Assembly: GCF_009857835.1 (NCBI RefSeq)
Contig: NZ_WWCL01000005.1
Coordinates: 1-64,000, forward strand
Direction: 5' to 3'
Length of the DNA: 64,000 bases
Origin: Duganella fentianensis
GTDB lineage: Bacteria; Pseudomonadota; Gammaproteobacteria; Burkholderiales; Burkholderiaceae_D
In this document: piece after piece, positions 8,555 through 15,914 of the stretch
Layout: the number at the start of each line of letters is the position of its first letter
Position numbering within the stretch: the first letter of the stretch is position 1
The notes under the pieces: model-generated
Databases searched by the model: none
What the model was told of the DNA's origin: nothing
The model's input: the letters and a program-made list of their open reading frames with translations, nothing else
Translations under genes and position numbers: made by a program

Positions 8555-8719
8555 AGTTAGATCTTTCTGCCCTTTGGGCGAATATGTGCCCCTCGCAGTA
8601 GGGGCGATAATTTTGTTCTGCGATATGTTTCGTGGAAGGCGGTAAGCCCAGTTTTCTTGTTACTACGGGTCGGTAGGTAGCTATTTGGATAGGTTATTGC
8701 TAGTTCATGCTGCTTGTGT

Positions 8720-8923
8720 CTAAGCAATTGCTGGCGAGCTGTCAGCGATAAATTGCTCAATGTCGTTGGCGCGCCACGCGGTAACACCTGCGCTCAGTTT
8801 GAGCGGCTGGGGAAATTTGCCGTCACGGACCCAGCGCCAGATAGTGGCAGGACTGACCGGCAGGATGCCGGGTTTGGATGGGGTGCTCGCAATGTCTGCG
8901 ATGCGGATGATACGTGCTTTCAT
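8720..8923 (-). CDS. alpA: AlpA-family phage transcriptional regulator
   Basis: This 67-aa protein has the AlpA/MerR-like winged helix-turn-helix layout. It begins IIRIADIASTPSKPGILPVSPATIWRW as the helix-turn-helix, followed by VRDGKFPQPLKLSAGVTAWR and the closing helix DIEQFIAD. In P4-type elements AlpA proteins activate the integrase gene and act as excision factors. Its place between integrase and primase is the standard order for these elements. The start at 8923 has the Shine-Dalgarno sequence AGAGGC. It probably regulates integrase expression or excision here; that is inference from family and position. Confidence 0.9.
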   Translation of the reverse strand: MKARIIRIADIASTPSKPGILPVSPATIWRWVRDGKFPQPLKLSAGVTAWRANDIEQFIADSSPAIA

Positions 8924-8987
8924 TTAGTGCCTCTTGTTGTTCCGCGATGTTGCGGCATGAGGTAATGATAGGTAGTAGCATCCAAAA

Positions 8988-9018
8988 GAAAAACGCCAGC
9001 TTTTGTCACAAGCTGACG
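8988..9018 (-). terminator. Rho-independent terminator after the 128-aa gene
   Basis: On the minus strand the hairpin CGTCAGCTT-GTGACA-A AAGCTGGCG lies at 9018-8994 and is followed by a run of T (8993-8988). It falls between the integrase-side transcript (ending at 9090) and alpA (starting at 8923), so it separates two transcription units. Confidence 0.65.
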
Positions 9019-9089
9019 TTGACGATGTATTCATTCAACAGTGGGGGGGAGTGAATCGCCACAAACAACATACCCCCACTTTGCAATTT

Positions 9090-9476
9090 CTAACTATGCT
9101 TGGCAGACTTCTTCCGGATCGCGCGCTCGGCAACGCTCTGACTGACAGAATATTGCTCCATTAGGTGCTGTAAAATATCGACGCGCCGCCACCCATTTGC
9201 GTTTAGCATCCTCGCTTTTTCCCGCATATCAAACTTTTTCATGTCAATCCGAGGGGTGAACTCGCCATGCTGTGCAAAGGTATCCAATTCACTAAGCAGA
9301 CAACCCAAAGCATGGCGGTGGCTAATGAATATTTGATCTTCAGGGTTGTCATCCGGATTCGGACAGTATGACTCCTCAGTGCATTCAAATACCGGACGGT
9401 AGCTGTCTGCAATTTTTTTCGCTTGAACGCGCAGAAACTCATGCGCAGTGCGTCCTACTTTTTTCATATAGGTCAT
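9090..9476 (-). CDS. Unknown element protein, 128 aa
   Basis: I do not recognise this protein. It is soluble, with a Lys/Arg-rich N-terminus. Its C-terminus (MREKARMLNANGWRRVDILQHLMEQYSVSQSVAERAIRK) looks like a helix-turn-helix. I place the start at the ATG at 9476 (MTYMKKVGRTAHEF), with GAAAG upstream. A TTG at 9506 that overlaps the integrase stop codon would add ten residues and is possible through coupled translation. It sits directly after the integrase gene and before a terminator, so it is likely co-transcribed with int. Confidence 0.6.
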   Translation of the reverse strand: MTYMKKVGRTAHEFLRVQAKKIADSYRPVFECTEESYCPNPDDNPEDQIFISHRHALGCLLSELDTFAQHGEFTPRIDMKKFDMREKARMLNANGWRRVDILQHLMEQYSVSQSVAERAIRKKSAKHS

Positions 9477-9502
9477 AAAATTCTTTCGGTCTTTTTGTCG
9501 TC

Positions 9503-10699
9503 TCAACTATTCCCAAGGCGCAGCGAGTCCAGATAGTCAGCCCATCTTTGCATCATGGTGCGGCGCGCCGGGAGGTGAGCGGTGCGGTTGTAGGCGCGGC
9601 CATTGGCGTCTTTGACCGCATGCGCGAGCTGGTGTTCGATAAGGTCCACTCGCTCCTCTAGCACTTCATCAAGGATGGTACGGGCCATCGCGCGGAAACC
9701 ATGCGCGGTCATTACTTCCTTCCCGAAACCCATGCTACGCAGGCAGGCGTTGACCGTGTTTTCGCTCATGCAGCGGTCCTCCGTGCGGATGCTGGGGAAT
9801 ACGTACTTGCCGTGGCCGGTCATGGCGTGGAGGCTCTTCAAGATTGCGATTGCTTGGGTTGCCAGCGGCACGACGTGGTCATTCTTCATTTTCATTTTGG
9901 AGCCGGGGATGCGCCACTCGCTCGCTGCAAAGTCGATCTCTTGCCACTCCGCGCTGCGCAACTCACCAGGCCGTACGAAGAATAGAGGCGACAGTTTCAA
10001 CGCGGCGGTGGCGTATGGATGGCCTTTATAGCCGTGGATAGCACGCAATAGCTTAGCGACCTCAATTGGTTCGGTGATGGCTGCATAATGAGTGCGGGGG
10101 ATCGCAGCGAGCGCGCCCCTGAGGTCAGCAGTTACGTCGCGCTCTGCAAGGCCGACAGCTACGGCGTAGCGAAACACTTGCCCGCAAAGTTGTTTGACCC
10201 TGTGCGCAGACTCAATCGCGCCGCGCGCTTCCATACGCTCCAGTGCTAGAAGCACATCCCGTGGCTTGATTTGTGAAATAGGCATTGTGCCAATGTAGGG
10301 GAACAAATTGCGGGTCAGCCAATCATTTACCTTGATTTGGGTCGTTTCGGCTCTCTGCGCTTTGGTCTTCTCAAGCCATTCACGGGCAATAGCATTAAAC
10401 GTCTGACGCTCTTTCTCTTTGCTGTCCCGCATCTTTTCGCGCTTGTCGGCGGATGGATCAATGCCCTCCGCGAGCAGTTCACGCATTTCCAGACGACGCT
10501 GCCGAGCTTTCGCAAGACTGACCTCAGGATACTTCCCGAGTGCGGCGGTCTTACGCTTCCCGTTGAAACGATAATCAAAACGCCAATACTTCCCGGCAGC
10601 ACTGACAAGTAAATACATGCCTTGACCATCAGCGTGCTTATTACTGGCCGTGTCGCAATTGTGTTTGACTTGACGAACGAAGGTATCAGTTAAAGCCAT
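9503..10699 (-). CDS. int: P4-type tyrosine integrase
   Basis: This 398-aa integrase catalyses insertion and excision of the element at the neighbouring tRNA-Leu gene. The N-terminal DUF4102 arm-binding domain (MALTDTFVRQVKHNC through YPEVSLAKARQRR) is followed by a core-binding SAM-like domain. The catalytic domain has the first arginine in FFVRPGELRSAEW, the box II histidine/arginine in TAHGFRAMART, and the tyrosine in NGRAYNRTAH. The start is taken as the ATG at 10699 because AGAGGA lies eight bases upstream; a longer in-frame extension to 10735 is less likely. Gene and tRNA read in the same direction, the usual arrangement for P4-like islands. Confidence 0.95.
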   Translation of the reverse strand: MALTDTFVRQVKHNCDTASNKHADGQGMYLLVSAAGKYWRFDYRFNGKRKTAALGKYPEVSLAKARQRRLEMRELLAEGIDPSADKREKMRDSKEKERQTFNAIAREWLEKTKAQRAETTQIKVNDWLTRNLFPYIGTMPISQIKPRDVLLALERMEARGAIESAHRVKQLCGQVFRYAVAVGLAERDVTADLRGALAAIPRTHYAAITEPIEVAKLLRAIHGYKGHPYATAALKLSPLFFVRPGELRSAEWQEIDFAASEWRIPGSKMKMKNDHVVPLATQAIAILKSLHAMTGHGKYVFPSIRTEDRCMSENTVNACLRSMGFGKEVMTAHGFRAMARTILDEVLEERVDLIEHQLAHAVKDANGRAYNRTAHLPARRTMMQRWADYLDSLRLGNS

Positions 10700-10744
10700 A
10701 AATCCCATCCTCTTTTGCTTTCGCCAACGGAACATTTCTCCACG

Positions 10745-10761
10745 CCAGTCGAAATGACTGG
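10745..10761. promoter_or_regulatory. Perfect inverted repeat upstream of int, possible operator
   Basis: CCAGTC-GAAAT-GACTGG is a perfect 6-bp inverted repeat with a 5-bp spacer, 46 bp before the integrase ATG. The inner part TCGAAATGAC is repeated directly at 10792-10801. It could be bound by AlpA or by the integrase for autoregulation. Confidence 0.4.
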
Positions 10762-10797
10762 AATGTAGTCCGAAGTAGTTCTAGAAATCTGTCGAAA

Positions 10798-10847
10798 TGA
10801 CGGTATCTAGTTCGAGCGAATTGGCGATACCGTCACCGATACCGTCA
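10798..10847. repeat. Three copies of GATACCGTCA, possible integrase arm sites
   Basis: GATACCGTCA occurs twice in direct orientation (10826-10835 and 10838-10847) and once inverted (10798-10807, TGACGGTATC). Short repeats between int and the tRNA end are where tyrosine integrases bind with their N-terminal arm domains, so these are candidates for arm-type or excisionase sites. Confidence 0.45.
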
Positions 10848-10889
10848 GACTCTTGAGATGGGATGAGACAAATTGAGATGCGCCAACAT

Positions 10890-10928
10890 AACAAAAAACC
10901 CGCTCTGCCTAGATAGCATGCGGGTTTT
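10890..10928 (-). terminator. Rho-independent terminator downstream of tRNA-Leu
   Basis: On the minus strand the stem AAAACCCGC (10928-10920) pairs with GCGGGTTTT (10903-10895) and runs into a T-rich tail. It ends tRNA-Leu transcription before the integrase gene, limiting read-through into int. Confidence 0.75.
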
Positions 10929-10971
10929 GAGAGTATGTGAGACGATTTGAGGCATTCTGATATTCTTGAGG

Positions 10972-10995
10972 TGGTGCTCCGAGCCGGAATCGAAC
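10972..10995. other. Inferred attachment site in the 3' end of tRNA-Leu
   Basis: Position is inferred from the adjacent integrase: P4-type elements recombine within the T arm and 3' end of the target tRNA. I did not find a second copy of this stretch elsewhere in 1-10971, so the other attachment site should lie left of the window. Confidence 0.45.
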
Positions 10996-11056
10996 CGGCA
11001 CGCCTCGCGGCGGCAGATTTTAAGTCTGCAGTGTCTACCAATTTCACCATCGGAGC
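10972..11056 (-). tRNA. tRNA-Leu (anticodon TAA)
   Basis: The minus strand reads GCTCCGATGGTGAAATTGG at the 5' end and closes with TCGGAGCACCA, giving a 7-bp acceptor stem with encoded CCA. The anticodon stem GCAGA/TCTGC encloses the loop CTTAAAA with anticodon TAA. A long variable arm (GCCGCGAGGC) marks the class II leucine tRNA, and the T arm is GCCGGTTCGATTCCGGC. It is 85 nt. It is intact although an integrative element is inserted at its 3' side, as expected when the element restores the tRNA end. Confidence 0.97.
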
Positions 11057-11134
11057 AACATAGCCCGGCATTATGCCATGAAGCGGGGATAACTGCCATA
11101 GCGGCAACTATCAGCTACATTTGCGGGAATACCG

Positions 11135-11980
11135 ATGACTAAATTTTCTGCGCCATATGCTGGCGATTTCGAGAGCGCGGCCGAGTTGCTGCTGCAGGCT
11201 GATAGCCTGCTCATTACGGCAGGCGCCGGCATGTCCATCGATTCCGGCTTGCCTGATTTCCGTGGCGAGCATGGTTTCTGGCGTGCCTATCCGGCGCTGG
11301 GCCGGCATGGCCTGAGCTTTTACGAGATCGCCAGCCCGCGTGCGTTTCGCGAACGGCCAGAACTGGCTTGGGGCTTCTATGGCCATCGTCTGCAACTGTA
11401 CCGCCGCACCATGCCGCATCAGGGCTTTGCCATACTGCGCGAGCTTGCAAAGACTATGCCGCGCGGCGGATTTGTTTTCACCAGTAATGTGGACGGCCAT
11501 TTCCAGAAAGCGGGTTTCGCTGAACACCAAGTGGCGGAATGCCATGGCACCATTCATACGCTGCAGTGTCTGGATGGTTGTGGCCATGCGCCATGGCCGG
11601 CGCAGAGCTTCGATCCGGTGATCGATAGCGATAGCGGCGAGCTGTGCTCGGCGTTGCCGCAATGTCCCGCCTGTCAGGGACTGGCGCGGCCGAATATCCT
11701 GATGTTCAGCGATGGTGGCTGGAATGGTGAGGCCGTCGGGCAGCAGATGGCGCGGCTGGAGCGCTGGCTGGCCGGCACCAGCCGCACGGTGGTACTCGAG
11801 CTGGGCGCCGGTACGACGATCCCGACCGTGCGGCGCTTCGGCGAACAACTGGACGTGCCGCTGATACGGATGAATCCCGACGAGGCAGCGGTGCTCAGGC
11901 GCTGCGATATCAGCCTGGCCATGCCAGCATTGGCGGGCCTACGTGAGCTAAGCGCTGCGCTCAGGGCAGCAGCATCATGA
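11135..11980 (+). CDS. Sir2-family NAD-dependent protein deacylase
   Basis: This 281-aa sirtuin removes acyl groups from lysines using NAD. The NAD-binding motif GAGMSIDSGLPDFRG begins at residue 30. TSNVDGHFQKAG gives the second nucleotide-binding segment, and the catalytic histidine is H137 in ECHGTIH. Zinc ligands are probably the cysteines of LQCLDGCG and the later CPAC pair. A distal LELGAGTTIPTVR segment stands where GTSL.V motifs usually lie. Absence of the Tyr/Arg pair typical of CobB desuccinylases cannot be judged reliably. It is the first chromosomal gene after the island and converges with, and overlaps by 20 bp, a small membrane-protein gene. Confidence 0.92.
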   Translation: MTKFSAPYAGDFESAAELLLQADSLLITAGAGMSIDSGLPDFRGEHGFWRAYPALGRHGLSFYEIASPRAFRERPELAWGFYGHRLQLYRRTMPHQGFAILRELAKTMPRGGFVFTSNVDGHFQKAGFAEHQVAECHGTIHTLQCLDGCGHAPWPAQSFDPVIDSDSGELCSALPQCPACQGLARPNILMFSDGGWNGEAVGQQMARLERWLAGTSRTVVLELGAGTTIPTVRRFGEQLDVPLIRMNPDEAAVLRRCDISLAMPALAGLRELSAALRAAAS

Positions 11981-12227
11981 CCAGGCTGGCGATCCAGATG
12001 AAGGCACTGCCGACGAAGGCCTTGTTGCCCCAGTTATAGCCGCGCACCTCGCCCTGCCATGCAGCCAGTCCATAGATCAGGGCCAGTATCACGCCTATGG
12101 CAACGTTGAGAGGACTGGACAGGTCCCAGACTTTTTTGACGATCAGCGTGCTGAGCGCGGCGAGGGCGAGGGCGATCCGCATCCAGCCGGCCAGAGGGAA
12201 AGTTTGCATGAGCTTGTATGGTCGCAT
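11961..12227 (-). CDS. Small membrane protein of unknown function
   Basis: The 88-aa product has three predicted membrane helices: about residues 12-32 (AGWMRIALALAALSTLIV), 39-58 (LNVAIGVILALIYGLAAW) and 70-86 (AFVGSAFIWIASLVMMLL). I do not recognise the family. The start could be the ATG at 12227 or at 12209 (MQTFPLAG); neither has a clear Shine-Dalgarno sequence. It is convergent with the Sir2 gene and overlaps its end. Confidence 0.55.
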   Translation of the reverse strand: MRPYKLMQTFPLAGWMRIALALAALSTLIVKKVWDLSSPLNVAIGVILALIYGLAAWQGEVRGYNWGNKAFVGSAFIWIASLVMMLLP

Positions 12228-12345
12228 GAAGTAACAGGTGGGCGCATTATAGACGGCGGCATCGCTGCTGTGTGGGGCCGCCCACAGTGCAGCGCTGCGG
12301 GCGCTACTAATATCGGCCTTCCGATGAATCGTTATGGGAGGGGTT

Positions 12346-12801
12346 ATGAAAAACCAGACTCAGGATGCGCTGGCCATGCTCAAGCCCGATCACCAGCAGG
12401 TGGCCAAACTGTTTGCCGACTTCGAAGCGCTGAGCGACCGTTCGAAAGTCAGCAAGAAGCGGCTGGCCGACCAGATCTGCGCGGCCTTGCGCCTGCATAC
12501 CCGGCTGGAAGAGGAAGTCTTTTATCCGGCCGTGCGCGGGCCGGTGGACGATGATGATCTGATGGACGAGGCACTGGTGGAACATGCGGCGGCCAAGGAT
12601 CTGATAGCCCAGATCGAGGAGCTGGACCCCGGCGACGAACTGTACGATGCCCGTATCAAGGTGCTGTCGGAACAGATCGCCCACCACGTGGAGGAAGAAG
12701 AAGGGCAGATGTTCCCCGAAGTAAAAAAGAGCGAGGTCGATCTGGCCGCGCTGGGCCAGCAGATGGCTGAACTCAAAAACAGTCTGGCTGGCGCGGACTG
12801 A
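12346..12801 (+). CDS. Hemerythrin HHE domain protein
   Basis: This 151-aa protein has a four-helix hemerythrin fold that binds a di-iron centre. Candidate ligands are the His of LKPDHQQVAKLF, H and E of LHTRLEEEVFYP, H of LVEHAAAKDLI and H/E of IAHHVEEEEGQMFP. The GGAGGGG sequence lies just before the ATG at 12346, so I choose that over the ATG at 12334. Bacterial proteins of this group are linked to oxygen, nitric-oxide or redox handling, but the specific role is unknown. It stands alone upstream of the AhpD-like gene. Confidence 0.88.
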   Translation: MKNQTQDALAMLKPDHQQVAKLFADFEALSDRSKVSKKRLADQICAALRLHTRLEEEVFYPAVRGPVDDDDLMDEALVEHAAAKDLIAQIEELDPGDELYDARIKVLSEQIAHHVEEEEGQMFPEVKKSEVDLAALGQQMAELKNSLAGAD

Positions 12802-12830
12802 TCAGGCGGGACTGGCCGGGATACGGATAT

Positions 12831-12891
12831 TTGCGCACTTCAATATATTTTGCGATATAATATCTTCCAGTAAATTGAAAACGGAGGATAT
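12831..12891 (+). promoter_or_regulatory. Promoter of the AhpD-like gene with overlapping palindrome
   Basis: A perfect -10 hexamer TATAAT lies at 12856-12861. The only -35-like sequence, TTGCGC at 12831-12836, is 19 bp away and weak. The -10 lies inside the palindrome GATAT-A-ATATC (12854-12864), so a dimeric repressor could cover it. ACGGAGG precedes the ATG. Confidence 0.5.
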
Positions 12892-13239
12892 ATGAGTGGC
12901 ATGCCGGAATATAAAGAACTGACCAAACAAGTATCGGGCAAGATGCGCGACCTGCGCCAGTCCCAGCCGGACCTGATGACGGCCTTCAGCCAGCTGGCTG
13001 CGGCCGGTACCAAGGAAGGTGCACTGGATAAGAAGACGCGCGAACTGGTGGCGCTGGGGATAGCCATTGCCTGCCGTTGCGATGACTGCATAGGTTTTCA
13101 CGTGCAGGCACTGGTCAAGCTGGGCACTACCCGTGCCGAACTGGAAGAGGTGCTGGGCACGGCCGTCTACATGGGCGGCGGCCCATCGATGATGTATGCC
13201 ACCCACGCGCTCAAGGCTTACGAAGAATTCACTGCTTGA
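12892..13239 (+). CDS. Carboxymuconolactone decarboxylase / AhpD-like protein
   Basis: The 115-aa protein has the AhpD-like fold with the redox signature CDDCIGFH near residues 61-68, equivalent to CxxCxxxH in AhpD. The flanking helices are KTRELVALGIAIACR and LVKLGTTRAELEEVLGTAVYMGGGPSMMYA. Members act as thiol peroxidase partners or as decarboxylases; the intact CxxC pair favours a disulfide/peroxidase role. GGAGG is placed well before the ATG at 12892. The promoter overlaps a palindrome, which suits redox-responsive control, though that is inference. Confidence 0.9.
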   Translation: MSGMPEYKELTKQVSGKMRDLRQSQPDLMTAFSQLAAAGTKEGALDKKTRELVALGIAIACRCDDCIGFHVQALVKLGTTRAELEEVLGTAVYMGGGPSMMYATHALKAYEEFTA

Positions 13240-13262
13240 TCTGGAACAGATAGGCAGCCGTA

Positions 13263-13493
13263 TCAGGGGCTGCGCGGCTCGGGCGTTTCGTTACGGGTGA
13301 TTTTCTTCCAGCCGTGCGGACGGCTGAACAGGTAGCGGTCCTTGCCATCCTGGAAGAATGCCAGCGCATAGCCCTCCGGTACGGGAGCGTGTAAAGCTTC
13401 ATCGCTGCAGGTGTAGTCCTTTAACAGGACGCCTTGTTCAGGACATGAACGACGGTTTTCACCCTGCAGATACACCACGGTGATGCTTTCCAT
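13263..13493 (-). CDS. Small hypothetical protein, 76 aa
   Basis: I do not recognise this protein. It reads MESITVVYLQGENRRSCPEQ, has two cysteines (RRSCPEQ and DYTCSDE), and ends with a basic SRPHGWKKI segment. The start is placed at the ATG at 13493 because AGAGGA lies nine bases upstream; a longer in-frame extension to 13670 has no such support. It is convergent with the AhpD-like gene. Confidence 0.55.
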   Translation of the reverse strand: MESITVVYLQGENRRSCPEQGVLLKDYTCSDEALHAPVPEGYALAFFQDGKDRYLFSRPHGWKKITRNETPEPRSP

Positions 13494-13768
13494 GCGAGAT
13501 ATTCCTCTAACCCTGTTCTGTTTGCTCAGGCAAGAATATACGCTGACCAGACAAATCTGGGCAGAGCTAGCGCAGGATGAGGCGCAAACTAGTAAATTAT
13601 GTCCAAGACAAGCAACATGATGCTTGTTTCTTGCAACATATTGCTGCCGTTGCTGGGAAGATGCCAGCATGGTGCAGTGGGCGGACCCGGGGCCGTTGCG
13701 CCAGCAGTTGCCGGGTGTTGTACCGTCGGCTACATGGGTAGACCGATAATCACTACAGGAGCTTGAAA
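13494..13768. other. Intergenic region with a short hairpin
   Basis: This 275-base gap lies between divergent small genes. It contains the hairpin ACAAGCA-ACATGA-TGCTTGT at 13608-13627 followed by a T-rich stretch. The rest shows no coding potential. CAGGAG before 13769 is the ribosome-binding site of the next gene. Confidence 0.4.
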
Positions 13769-13963
13769 ATGAAGAAGAATGAAGGTTCGCTGGATCGCGC
13801 CGTGCGCGTGGTGGCTGGGGTAGCGCTGATCGGTCTGGCCGCGAGCGGCAATATCGGCGTGTGGGGCTATATCGGCGTCGTGCCGCTGCTGACGGGCGCG
13901 CTGGGCTATTGCCCGCTGTACAGCATTCTGGGCTTTAACACCTGCCCGCTGGAACGCGAATAA
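13769..13963 (+). CDS. DUF2892 small inner-membrane protein
   Basis: This 64-aa protein matches the DUF2892 pattern. It has an N-terminal NEGSLDRAVRVVAGVALIGL, a hydrophobic glycine-rich pair of helices (about residues 13-32 and 34-50), and the closing GYCPLYSILGFNTCP with two cysteines. Some relatives are fused to rhodanese domains, linking the family to sulfur handling; the present protein is stand-alone. The ATG at 13769 follows CAGGAG at good spacing. Confidence 0.88.
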   Translation: MKKNEGSLDRAVRVVAGVALIGLAASGNIGVWGYIGVVPLLTGALGYCPLYSILGFNTCPLERE

Positions 13964-13964
13964 T

Positions 13965-14696
13965 TCAGATTGCACCCGGCATTGCGCCGCTAGACGAGGG
14001 CATGGACTGCGCGAGCGGTGCATGCCCTTGCTGTTTGCAGACGGCCGCCACCGGGGCCGCCACCGGCAGTGCGGGGGGCGGCACGGCCGTTGCCAGTGCG
14101 CTGCTGCGCACCTGCTGGGCGCAGCGCGCTTGCAGGTAGTCGCGCAATTCCTCGGCCTTGACGGTGCGGCCGAAAAACACCGTGCCCTGCGGCAGCACGC
14201 CGCGCTCGGCCAGCGTGGCGGCATCGTGCTCGGACAGGATGACGATATGCATGGTCCACAGCTTGGAATCGCCCACTAGGGTGTTGAGCATGATGCAGCC
14301 GTTGATGCCGTTGCTTTCGAGATCGACCAGCAGCAGGTCCGGCTGCTGGCGTGCCAGCTCCAGCATGGCCTGATAGATATTGCGGCTGAATTCCAGCGTG
14401 GCCGGCAGGTGCCACTGGCTGTAGCGGCGCTGGAACTGTTCGCGCCGTTCGGCGCTGCCTTCTATCATCAGGATGCGCAGATGGTCGCTCTGTCCGGGTT
14501 CCAGCAACTGGTGGCCGGGCTGGGCTTTGTAGGCCAGCACTTCGGCCAGCGGCAGGCGGCGATGGCCACCGCGGGTCTTCCATGCGCCTATGGCGCCCGC
14601 TTCTACCAGCCGTTGCACGGATGAAACGGAAATTCCCAATATGCTGGCCGCGCGCTGTGTGGTGCACACCGCACTGGCCCGACTCGTGTTTTTCAT
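13965..14696 (-). CDS. Excisionase-type HTH fused to a receiver-like domain
   Basis: The 243-aa protein begins with a MerR/excisionase-type helix-turn-helix (about residues 12-55: RAASILGISVSSVQRLVEAG then WKTRGGHRRLPLAEV). A receiver-like domain of about 120 residues follows. The expected phosphoacceptor lies in LLLVDLES. The usual N-terminal acidic pair is weakened to MIEGSAER, so phosphorylation is uncertain. The C-terminal 45 residues are Ala/Pro-rich and probably disordered. The start is placed at 14696 with GGGGA nine bases upstream. It diverges from a receiver-HD-GYP gene across 156 bp, suggesting shared control of c-di-GMP breakdown. Confidence 0.75.
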   Translation of the reverse strand: MKNTSRASAVCTTQRAASILGISVSSVQRLVEAGAIGAWKTRGGHRRLPLAEVLAYKAQPGHQLLEPGQSDHLRILMIEGSAERREQFQRRYSQWHLPATLEFSRNIYQAMLELARQQPDLLLVDLESNGINGCIMLNTLVGDSKLWTMHIVILSEHDAATLAERGVLPQGTVFFGRTVKAEELRDYLQARCAQQVRSSALATAVPPPALPVAAPVAAVCKQQGHAPLAQSMPSSSGAMPGAI

Positions 14697-14766
14697 TTGT
14701 AACATTCCCCGTACGCCCAATTTAAACCAATTCTAACAATAAAATACATTTTTGTGTGGAATTCGG

Positions 14767-14772
14767 TATAAT
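14767..14772 (+). promoter_or_regulatory. Candidate -10 box of the HD-GYP response-regulator gene
   Basis: A consensus TATAAT stands about 80 bp before the start codon at 14853 in an otherwise AT-rich divergent spacer. A matching -35 is not clear, so an activator or another sigma preference is possible. Confidence 0.35.
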
Positions 14773-14852
14773 TGATTTTATCGGTTTATTTGGAATGTCG
14801 GACAGCCGGGCAGCACGCTCTGCCGCAGCGCTGCCAGCTCAGGGGAACTGCC

Positions 14853-15914
14853 ATGAATATCTTGATCGTCGACGATAACAAGCTCAATCTCGAACTGTTC
14901 TGTCACATGCTCAGCATGCTTGATACGGTGGTGGCCCGTCCCATGGCCGATCCGGTGGCGGCGCTGGCCTGGTGCGAGCAGCACACGCCCGATCTGGTGC
15001 TGGTCGATTACATGATGCCGGAGCTGGACGGGCTGGAATTCCTGCGCCGTTTCCGTGCGCTGCCGGGCAAGCAGGAAGTGCCGGTGGTGATGGTGACGGC
15101 CGATACGGAAATCGCCGTGCGGCATGAAGCCTTGCGCCTGAGCGCCAATGACTTCCTGACCAAGCCCGTCAACCATGCCGAACTGAATGCGCGCGTGGGC
15201 AATCTGCTGGCCTTGCGCCGTGCCCAGCTGCAGCTGGCCGAACGGGCCGACTGGCTGACCCATGCCGTGCGCAAGGCCACGGCCGACGTGGTGGCGCGCG
15301 AGCACGAAGCCATCTGCCGCCTGTCGCGCGCGGCCGAATACCGCGATCCGGAAACCGGTGGGCATTTGCTGCGCATGGCGGCCTATGCGCGCCTGACGGC
15401 CGAGAATCTGGGCCTGAACGAAGCCAAATGCGATCTGATCCGCGATGCCGCCCCCATGCACGATATCGGCAAAGTGGGCATACCCGATGCCATCCTGCTC
15501 AAGCCGGGGCCGTTGACGGCAGACGAAATCGAGATCATGCGGCGCCATACGGAAATCGGCGCCAGCATCCTGGCCGGCAGCGAGTCGCCGCTGCTGCAGG
15601 TGGGCGCCATCATCGCCCACAGCCATCACGAACGCTATGACGGCAGCGGCTATCCGCGCGGGCTGGCCGGCGATGCGATTCCGCTGTATGGCCGCATCGT
15701 CGCCGTGGCCGATGTATTCGATGCGCTCACTTCGGTGCGTCCCTACAAGGCCGGCTGGGATCTGCAGCGCGCCATCGAGTATCTGCGCGATGGTTCCGGT
15801 AGCCAGTTTGATCCACTCTGCGTGGCCGCCTTGCTGGCCGACGTGGATGCTTTACTGGCCATCCAGCACGCCTATCAGGCCCATGAACTTGCCGACCTCG
15901 GGAGCCCCGTATGA
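14853..15914 (+). CDS. Response regulator with HD-GYP c-di-GMP phosphodiesterase domain
   Basis: This 353-aa protein starts with a receiver domain (MNILIVDDNKLN; phosphoacceptor Asp in LVLVDYMMPELDGLEF, lysine in FLTKPVN). An HD-GYP domain follows: HDIGKVGIPDAILLKPG supplies the metal-binding HD, HSHHERYDGSGYPRGL the GYP motif, and VADVFDALTSVRPYK the closing helix. All hallmark residues are present, so hydrolysis of c-di-GMP is expected on phosphorylation. AGGGG precedes the ATG at 14853. Its stop overlaps the start of the next gene by 4 bp (ATGA), so the two are translated together. Confidence 0.95.
   Translation: MNILIVDDNKLNLELFCHMLSMLDTVVARPMADPVAALAWCEQHTPDLVLVDYMMPELDGLEFLRRFRALPGKQEVPVVMVTADTEIAVRHEALRLSANDFLTKPVNHAELNARVGNLLALRRAQLQLAERADWLTHAVRKATADVVAREHEAICRLSRAAEYRDPETGGHLLRMAAYARLTAENLGLNEAKCDLIRDAAPMHDIGKVGIPDAILLKPGPLTADEIEIMRRHTEIGASILAGSESPLLQVGAIIAHSHHERYDGSGYPRGLAGDAIPLYGRIVAVADVFDALTSVRPYKAGWDLQRAIEYLRDGSGSQFDPLCVAALLADVDALLAIQHAYQAHELADLGSPV

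Noticed and set aside
7745..8560. Long plus-strand frame opposite the 261-aa element gene
   Set aside because: It is antisense to a gene that runs with its neighbours and contains a plausible HTH; the plus-strand product has no recognisable domain or start signal.
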